From NCBI GenBank assembly GCA_946699065.1, contig CAMPDV010001296.1:53522-117521 (forward strand): 64,000 bases of DNA, given 5' to 3'. Below, piece by piece: positions 57,106-64,000 of the stretch. The DNA is from Loxodes magnus. Taxonomy: Eukaryota; Ciliophora; Karyorelictea; Loxodida; Loxodidae. The notes under the pieces are model-generated. The model did no database searches, was not told the DNA's origin, and saw only the letters and a program-made list of their open reading frames with translations. Made by a program: the position numbers and the translations under genes. Numbering within the stretch: the stretch's first letter is position 1; every line of letters begins with the position of its first letter.

Positions 57106-60100
57106 GTAAGAAAATGAGTGGTCACACTAGTTATGCATGATCTGTGGCTATATCCACTGATTCAGAGTTCATCGTATCGGGAAGTGATGATAAGACGGTA
57201 AGACTATGGAACGTCAAGACAGGTACCTGTAAGACCATGAGTGGTCACACTAGTTATGTAAGATCTGTGGCTATATCCAGTGATTCAGAGTTCATCGTAT
57301 CGGGAAGTAGTGATGAGACGGTGAGACTATGGGACGTCAAGACAGGTACCAGTAAGACCATGAGTGGTCACACTAGTTATGTATGATCAGTGGCTATATC
57401 CAGTGATTCAGAGTTCATCGTATCGGGAAGTAGTGATGAGACGGTGAGACTATGGGACGTCAAGACAGGTACCAGTAAGACCATGAGTGGTCACACTAGT
57501 TATGTATGATCAGTGGCTATATCCAGTGATTCAGAGTTCATCGTATCGGGAAGTTGTGATGAGACGGTGAGACTATGGGACGTCAAGACAGGTACCTGTA
57601 AGACCATGAGTGGTCACACTAGTTATGTAAGATCTGTGGCTATATCCAGTGATTCAGAGTTCATCGTATCGGGAAGTTGTGATGAGACGGTGAGACTATG
57701 GGACGTCAAGACAGGTACCAGTAAGACCATGAGTGGTCACACTAGTTATGTATGATCTGTGGCTATATCCAGTGATTCAGAGTTCATTGTATCGGGAAGT
57801 GCAGATGAGACGGTGAGACTATGGGACGTCAAGACAGGTACCTGTAAGACCATGAGTGGTCACACTAGTTATGTATGATCTGTGGCTATATCCAGTGATT
57901 CAGAGTTCATCGTATCGGGAAGTAGTGATTTGACGGTGAGACTATGGGACGTCAAGACAGGTACCTGTAAGACCATGAGTGGTCACACTAGTTATGTATG
58001 ATCTGTGGCTATATCCAGTGATTCAGAGTTCATCGTATCGGGAAGTAGTGATTTGACGGTGAGACTATGGGACGTCAAGACAGGTACCTGTAAGACCATG
58101 AGTGGTCACACTAGTTATGTATGATCTGTGGCTATATCCAGTGATTCAGAGTTCATCGTATCGGGAAGTAGTGATTTGACGGTGAGACTATGGGACGTCA
58201 AGACAGGTACCAGTAAGACCATGAGTGGTCACACTAGTTATGTAAGATCTGTGGCTATATCCAGTGATTCAGAGTTCATCGTATCGGGAAGTGGAGATAA
58301 TACGGTGAGAATATGGGACGTCAAGACAGGTACCTGTAAGACCATGAGTGGTCACACTAGTTATGTATGATCTGTGGCTATATCCAGTGATTCAGAGTTC
58401 ATCGTATCGGGAAGTAGTGATGAGACGGTGAGACTATGGGACGTCAAGACAGGTACCAGTAAGACCATGAGTGGTCACACTAGTTATGTAAGATCTGTGG
58501 CTATATCCAGTGATTCAGAGTTCATCGTATCGGGAAGTGGAGATAATACGGTGAGACTATGGGACGTCAAGACAGGTACCAGTAAGACCATGAGTGGTCA
58601 CACTAGTTAAGTATGATCTGTGGCTATATCCAGTGATTCAGAGTTCATCGTATCGGGAAGTGATGATTTGACGGTGAGAATATGGGACGTCAAGACAGGT
58701 ACCTGTAAGACCATGAGTGGTCACACTAGTTATGTATGATCAGTGGCTATATCCAGTGATTCAGAGTTCATCGTATCGGGAAGTAGTGATGAGACGGTGA
58801 GACTATGGGACGTCAAGACAGGTACCAGTAAGACCATGAGTGGTCACACTAGTTATGTATGATCAGTGGCTATATCCAGTGATTCAGAGTTCATCGTATC
58901 GGGAAGTTGTGATGAGACGGTGAGACTATGGGACGTCAAGACAGGTACCTGTAAGACCATGAGTGGTCACACTAGTTATGTAAGATCTGTGGCTATATCC
59001 AGTGATTCAGAGTTCATCGTATCGGGAAGTTGTGATGAGACGGTGAGACTATGGGACGTCAAGACAGGTACCAGTAAGACCATGAGTGGTCACACTAGTT
59101 ATGTAAGATCTGTGGCTATATCCAGTGATTCAGAGTTCATCGTATCGTGAAGTGGAGATAATACGGTGAGACTATGGGACGTCAAGACAGGTACCAGTAA
59201 GACCATGAGTGGTCACACTAGTTAAGTATGATCTGTGGCTATATCCAGTGATTCAGAGTTCATCGTATCGGGAAGTGGAGATAATACGGTGAGACTATGG
59301 GACGTCAAGACAGGTACCAGTAAGACCATGAGTGGTCACACTAGTTATGTATGATCTGTGGCTATATCCAGTGATTCAGAGTTCATCGTATCGGGAAGTT
59401 GTGATGAGACGGTGAGACTATGGGACGTCAAGACAGGTACCTGTAAGACCATGAGTGGTCACACTAGTTATGTATTATCTGTGGCTATATCCAGTGATTC
59501 AGAGTTCATCGTATCGGGAAGTTGTGATGAGACGGTGAGACTATGGGACGTCAAGACAGGTACCAGTAAGACCATGAGTGGTCACACTAGTTATGTATGA
59601 TCAGTGGCTATATCCAGTGATTCAGAGTTCATCGTATCGGGAAGTTGTGATGAGACGGTGAGACTATGGGACGTCAAGACAGGTACCTGTAAGACCATGA
59701 GTGGTCACACTAGTTATGTATTATCTGTGGCTATATCCAGTGATTCAGAGTTCATCGTATCGGGAAGTGGAGATAATACGGTGAGACTATGGGACGTCAA
59801 GACAGGTACCAGTAAGACCATGAGTGGTCACACTAGTTATGTATGATCAGTGGCTATATCCAGTGATTCAGAGTTCATCGTATCGGGAAGTGGAGATAAT
59901 ACGGTGAGACTATGGGACGTCAAGACAGGTACCTGTAAGACCATGAGTGGTCACACTAGTTATGTAAGATCTGTGGCTATATCCAGTGATTCAGAGTTCA
60001 TCGTATCGGGAAGTTGTGATGAGACGGTGAGACTATGGGACGTCAAGACAGGTACCTGTAAGACCATGAGTGTCCACACTAGTTGTGTATGATCTGTGAA

Positions 60101-63100
60101 TATATCCAGTGATTCAGAGTTCATCGTATCGGGAAGTGCAGATTAGACGGTGAGAATATGGGACGTCAAGACAGGTACCTGTAAGACCATGAGTGGTCAC
60201 ACTAGTTATGTATTATCTGTGGCTATATCCAGTGATTCAGAGTTCATCGTATCGGGAAGTGGAGATAATACGGTGAGACTATGGGACGTCAAGACAGGTA
60301 CCTGTAAGACCATGAGTGGTCACACAAATTAGGTATGATCTGTGGCTATATCCAGTGATTCAGAGTTCATCGTATCGGGAAGTAGTGATGAGACGGTGAG
60401 AATATGGGACGTCAAGACAGGTACCTGTAAGACCATGAGTGGTCACACAAATTAGGTATGATCTGTGGCTATATCCAGTGATTCAGAGTTCATCGTATCG
60501 GGAAGTAGTGATGAGACGGTGAGACTATGGGACGTCAAGACAGGTACCAGTAAGACCATGAGTGGTCACACTAGTTATGTATATGCTGTGGCTATATCCA
60601 GTGATTCAGAGTTCATCGTATCGGGAAGTTGTGATAATACGGTGAGACTATGGGACGTCAAGACAGGTACCAGTAAGACCATGAGTGGTCACACTAGTTA
60701 TGTATGATCTGTGGCTATATCCAGTGATTCAGAGTTCATCGTATCGGGAAGTAGTGATTTGACGGTGAGAATATGGGACGTCAAGACAGGTACCTGTAAG
60801 ACCATGAGTGGTCACACAAATTAGGTATGATCTGTGGCTATATCCAGTGATTCAGAGTTCATCGTATCGGGAAGTGGAGATAATACGGTGAGACTATGGG
60901 ACGTCAAGACAGGTACCAGTAAGACCATGAGTGGTCACACTAGTTAAGTATGATCTGTGGCTATATCCAGTGATTCAGAGTTCATCGTATCGGGAAGTGA
61001 TGATTTGACGGTGAGAATATGGGACGTCAAGACAGGTACCTGTAAGACCATGAGTGGTCACACTAGTTATGTATGATCAGTGGCTATATCCAGTGATTCA
61101 GAGTTCATCGTATCGGGAAGTAGTGATGAGACGGTGAGACTATGGGACGTCAAGACAGGTACCTGTAAGACCATGAGTGGTCACACAAATTAGGTATGAT
61201 CTGTGGCTATATCCAGTGATTCAGAGTTCATCGTATCGGGAAGTAGTGATGAGACGGTGAGACTATGGGACGTCAAGACAGGTACCAGTAAGACCATGAG
61301 TGGTCACACTAGTTATGTATGATCAGTGGCTATATCCAGTGATTCAGAGTTCATCGTATCGGGAAGTAGTGATGAGACGGTGAGACTATGGGACGTCAAG
61401 ACAGGTACCTGTAAGACCATGAGTGGTCACACAAATTAGGTATGATCTGTGGCTATATCCAGTGATTCAGAGTTCATTGTATCGGGAAGTAGTGATGAGA
61501 CGGTGAGACTATGGGACGTCAAGACAGGTACCAGTAAGACCATGAGTGGTCACACTAGTTATGTATGATCTGTGGCTATATCCAGTGATTCAGAGTTCAT
61601 TGTATCGGGAAGTGCAGATTTGACGGTGAGACTATGGGACGTCAAGACAGGTACCTGTAAGACCATGAGTGGTCACACTAGTTATGTAAGATCTGTGGCT
61701 ATATCCAGTGATTCAGAGTTCATCGTATCGGGAAGTAGTGATGAGACGGTGAGACTATGGGACGTCAAGACAGGTACCAGTAAGACCATGAGTGGTCACA
61801 CTAGTTATGTATGATCAGTGGCTATATCCAGTGATTCAGAGTTCATCGTATCGGGAAGTAGTGATGAGACGGTGAGACTATGGGACGTCAAGACAGGTAC
61901 CTGTAAGACTATGAGTGGTCACACTAGTTATGTATTATCTGTGGCTATATCCAGTGATTCAGAGTTCATCGTATCGGGAAGTAGTGATGAGACGGTGAGA
62001 CTATGGGACGTCAAGACAGGTACCAGTAAGACCATGAGTGGTCACACTAGTTATGTATGATCTGTGGCTATATCCAGTGATTCAGAGTTCATCGTATCGG
62101 GAAGTGGAGATAATACGGTGAGACTATGGGACGTCAAGACAGGTACCAGTAAGACCATGAGTGGTCACACTAGTTATGTATGATCAGTGACTATATCCAG
62201 TGATTCAGAGTTCATCGTATCGGCAAGTCATGATTATACGGTGAGAATATGGGACGTCAAGACAGGTACCTGTAAGACCATGAGTGGTCACACTAGTTAT
62301 GTAAGATCTGTGGCTATATCCAGTGATTCAGAGTTCATCGTATCGGGAAGTAGTGATGAGACGGTGAGACTATGGGACGTCAAGACAGGTACCAGTAAGA
62401 CCATGAGTGGTCACACTAGTTATGTATGATCAGTGGCTATATCCAGTGATTCAGAGTTCATCGTATCGGGAAGTAGTGATGAGACGGTGAGACTATGGGA
62501 CGTCAAGACAGGTACCAGTAAGACCATGAGTGGTCACACTAGTTATGTATGATCTGTGGCTATATCCAGTGATTCAGAGTTCATCGTATCGGGAAGTGGA
62601 GATAATACGGTGAGACTATGGGACGTCAAGACAGGTACCAGTAAGACCATGAGTGGTCACACTAGTTATGTATGATCTGTGGCTATATCCAGTGATTCAG
62701 AGTTCATCGTATCGGGAAGTCATGATTATACGGTGAGAATATGGGACGTCAAGACAGGTACCTGTAAGACCATGAGTGGTCACACTAGTTAAGTATGATC
62801 TGTGGCTATATCCAGTGATTCAGAGTTCATCGTATCGGGAAGTGGAGATAATACGGTGAGACTATGGGACGTCAAGACAGGTACCTGTAAGACCATGAGT
62901 GGTCACACAAATTAGGTATGATCTGTGGCTATATCCAGTGATTCAGAGTTCATCGTATCGGGAAGTAGTGATGAGACGGTGAGACTATGGGACGTCAAGA
63001 CAGGTACCTGTAAGACCATGAGTGGTCACACTAGTTATGTATGATCTGTGGCTATATCCAGTGATTCAGAGTTCATCGTATCGGGAAGTAGTGATTTGAC

Positions 63101-64000
63101 GGTGAGACTATGGGACGTCAAGACAGGTACCTGTAAGACCATGAGTGGTCACACTAGTTATGTAAGATCTGTGGCTATATCCAGTGATTCAGAGTTCATC
63201 GTATCGGGAAGTAGTGATTTGACGGTGAGACTATGGGACGTCAAGACAGGTACCAGTAAGACCATGAGTGGTCACACTAGTTATGTATTATCTGTGGCTA
63301 TATCCAGTGATTCAGAGTTCATCGTATCGGGAAGTGGAGATAATACGGTGAGAATATGGGACGTCAAGACAGGTACCTGTAAGACTATGAGTGGTCACAC
63401 TAGTTATGTATTATCTGTGGCTATATCCAGTGATTCAGAGTTCATCGTATCGGGAAGTGATGATTTGACGGTGAGAATATGGGACGTCAAGACAGGTACC
63501 TGTAAGACCATGAGTGGTCACACTAGTTATGTATGATCTGTGGCTATATCCAGTGATTCAGAGTTCATCGTATCGGGAAGTAGTGATGAGACGGTGAGAC
63601 TATGGGACGTCAAGACAGGTACCAGTAAGACCATGAGTGGTCACACTAGTTATGTAAGATCTGTGGCTATATCCAGTGATTCAGAGTTCATCGTATCGGG
63701 AAGTGGAGATAATACGGTGAGACTATGGGACGTCAAGACAGGTACCAGTAAGACCATGAGTGGTCACACTAGTTAAGTATGATCTGTGGCTATATCCAGT
63801 GATTCAGAGTTCATCGTATCGGGAAGTAGTGATTTGACGGTGAGACTATGGGACGTCAAGACAGGTACCTGTAAGACCATGAGTGGTCACACTAGTTATG
63901 TATGATCTGTGGCTATATCCAGTGATTCAGAGTTCATCGTATCGGGAAGTAGTGATGAGACGGTGAGAATATGGGACGTCAAGACAGGTACCTGTAAGAC
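57100..64000 (+). CDS. WD40-repeat frame block 14 (open at the 3' edge)
   Basis: About 56 WD40 units run in one frame (codons at multiples of three) to the window edge, with no terminal domain or stop context. Stop density is high again and standard-code runs are mostly 80 codons, the longest 162 (63048-63536). TCA rather than TCT at Ser1 after TGA is common here, a synonymous marker of this end. Odd units include TGA for Gly14 (59148), one unit with GTC for the Gly of GH plus Cys39 and V-N-I (60069-60115), and GCA for Gly14 near 62223. The array continues past 64000. Confidence 0.45.
58866..59223 (+). repeat. Segmental relative of 52964-53321 carrying TGA at Gly14 (48-unit offset)
   Basis: The rare TCG-TGA-AGT change (TGA at 53246 and 59148), followed by G-D-N with Ser30 and AGT-TAA-GTA-TGA, occurs twice 5,902 bp apart. 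That is 48 units minus the two 1-bp deletions near 57 kb. The preceding C-D-E units also match. Confidence 0.85.
60066..60116 (+). other. Aberrant unit junction lacking the GH glycine
   Basis: AGT-GTC-CAC replaces AGT-GGT-CAC, so Gly35 of the GH pair becomes Val. The same junction has TGT (Cys) at 39, TGA at 41 and GTG-AAT-ATA (V-N-I) in the next unit. The GH pair is otherwise nearly invariant in the window. Confidence 0.85.

Larger units (their letters stand above)
56774..57240 (+). repeat. Island of diverged WD40 units
   Basis: About four units carry many changes rare elsewhere: GTA for GTG at Val20, AAC for GAC at Asp24 (W-N), AGC at 29, R-H for T-S at 37-38, GCG for GTG at Val2, AAA at Thr32, GCA for GTA at Val40 and ACT for AGT at Ser6. 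Two of the thirteen frame-shifting deletions lie here. The W-N unit type with GTA occurs twice (near 56841 and 57208). It may be an older part of the array that escaped homogenisation. Confidence 0.85.
1..64000 (+). repeat. Giant 123-bp tandem array of WD40-repeat units (about 520 copies)
   Basis: The entire window repeats every 123 bp; for example the codon before TCT-GTG falls at 82, 205, 328, 451, 574 and so on. Length, corrected for thirteen 1-bp deletions and one 3-bp deletion, gives about 520 units. Each unit encodes 41 residues with WD40 hallmarks: SVAIS strand, S-G-S, x-D-x, TVRLWD, and a GH pair about 12 residues after WD. Most codons are nearly invariant. Variation concentrates at unit positions 16-18, 22, 30, 32 and 38-41, where a small set of alleles is reused in changing order. 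The array runs off both ends, so its true size is unknown. No stretch of non-repeat DNA occurs, so there is no intergenic region to describe. Units carry GGTACC, GACGTC and often ACTAGT, so a 123-bp restriction ladder is expected. Confidence 0.98.

Noticed and set aside
703-63776. The many short open frames of 60-160 codons as separate genes, each starting at GTG
   Set aside because: Each start is the invariant Val2 codon of a repeat unit following an in-frame TGA, TAA or TAG. There is no start context, spacing or terminator, and the same bases occur within open units. They are pieces of one array, not genes.
1-64000. CRISPR array or ordinary non-coding minisatellite
   Set aside because: There are no unique spacers between short repeats; the entire 123-bp unit is conserved. 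Its translation has full WD40 signatures, so it is not an arbitrary satellite, although it may now be untranslated.
1-64000. Introns removing the stop codons (GTATGA and GTAAGA resemble 5' splice sites)
   Set aside because: The donor-like GTA is the conserved Val40 codon. The nearest acceptor-like AG sites would remove parts of the SVAIS strand or break the frame. Nothing marks stop-bearing units as different from open ones apart from the stop codon.
1-64000. TGA as cysteine (Euplotes-type code) or selenocysteine
   Set aside because: Trp fits the WD40 consensus at position 41 and the S-W-D-N motif better, and TAA/TAG would still need explaining. I saw nothing supporting a selenocysteine element.
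1-64000. Genes on the minus strand or in the other + frames
   Set aside because: The other frames contain stops in every unit under the standard code and show no recognisable protein. Under a code without fixed stops, openness alone would mean nothing.
1-64000. A bacterial or cyanobacterial WD40 gene
   Set aside because: A 64-kb pure array with all three stops in frame is not expected in bacteria, where TAA/TAG=Gln is not an established nuclear-type code. It cannot be fully excluded because no flanking gene is visible.

Overview
The whole window is one uninterrupted tandem array on the + strand. A 123-bp unit (41 codons) repeats about 520 times from the first base to the last. I found no flanking DNA, other gene, RNA gene, transposon or CRISPR array. 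Each unit encodes one WD40 (beta-propeller) repeat. Numbering each unit from its SVAIS strand, it contains [15 protein letters not shown] at 1-15, a variable x-D-x at 16-18, TVRLWDV at 19-25, KTGT at 26-29, C or S at 30, the GH pair at 35-36, and variable positions 38-41. GC is about 45% for a typical unit, counted by hand. The organism cannot be named. The size and homogeneity of the array point to a eukaryote.

Under the standard code the WD40 frame is broken by many TGA, TAG and TAA codons, so the longest open stretches are only about 406 codons (22.2-23.4 kb and 33.8-35.0 kb). The stops are not scattered. I saw them at five of the 41 codon positions, nearly all at three: TGA at 41, TAA/TAG at 39 and TAG at 18. 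These are the same positions where sense codons also vary most. Read as TGA=Trp and TAA/TAG=Gln, they give ordinary WD40 sequence (V-W-S-V-A, S-A-D-Q-T-V, S-W-D-N-T-V). One unit has CAA exactly where others have TAA/TAG. The window is therefore either part of a giant WD40 gene in an organism that reads all three stops as sense (known in Condylostoma-type and karyorelict ciliates, and reported in Amoebophrya/Hematodinium-type dinoflagellates), or a WD40-derived satellite or pseudogene whose stop variants spread by unequal exchange.

Layout: thirteen 1-bp deletions cut the WD40 frame into 14 blocks, and one in-frame codon is lost near 4.56 kb. Nine of the deletions are the same lesion (GGTACC to GGTAC) on the same unit type (Leu-Asp-Lys at 16-18), so one damaged unit was copied. 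Seven of those nine lie between 38.6 and 44.6 kb. 0-14 kb is rich in TGA/TAA units. 22-24 kb and 32-41 kb are nearly stop-free. 26.5-38.7 kb is a higher-order repeat with 9-, 12-, 16- and 28-unit periods. 44.6-56.8 kb holds further duplications. 56.77-57.24 kb is an island of unusually diverged units. 57-64 kb again has many stops.

The pattern of near-invariant framework codons, a few hypervariable loop codons, and unit shuffling resembles the concerted evolution of WD40 repeats in fungal HET-E/HNWD-type NLR proteins. No NACHT or other effector domain is in the window. Neither end of any gene is visible, so function and expression remain open.
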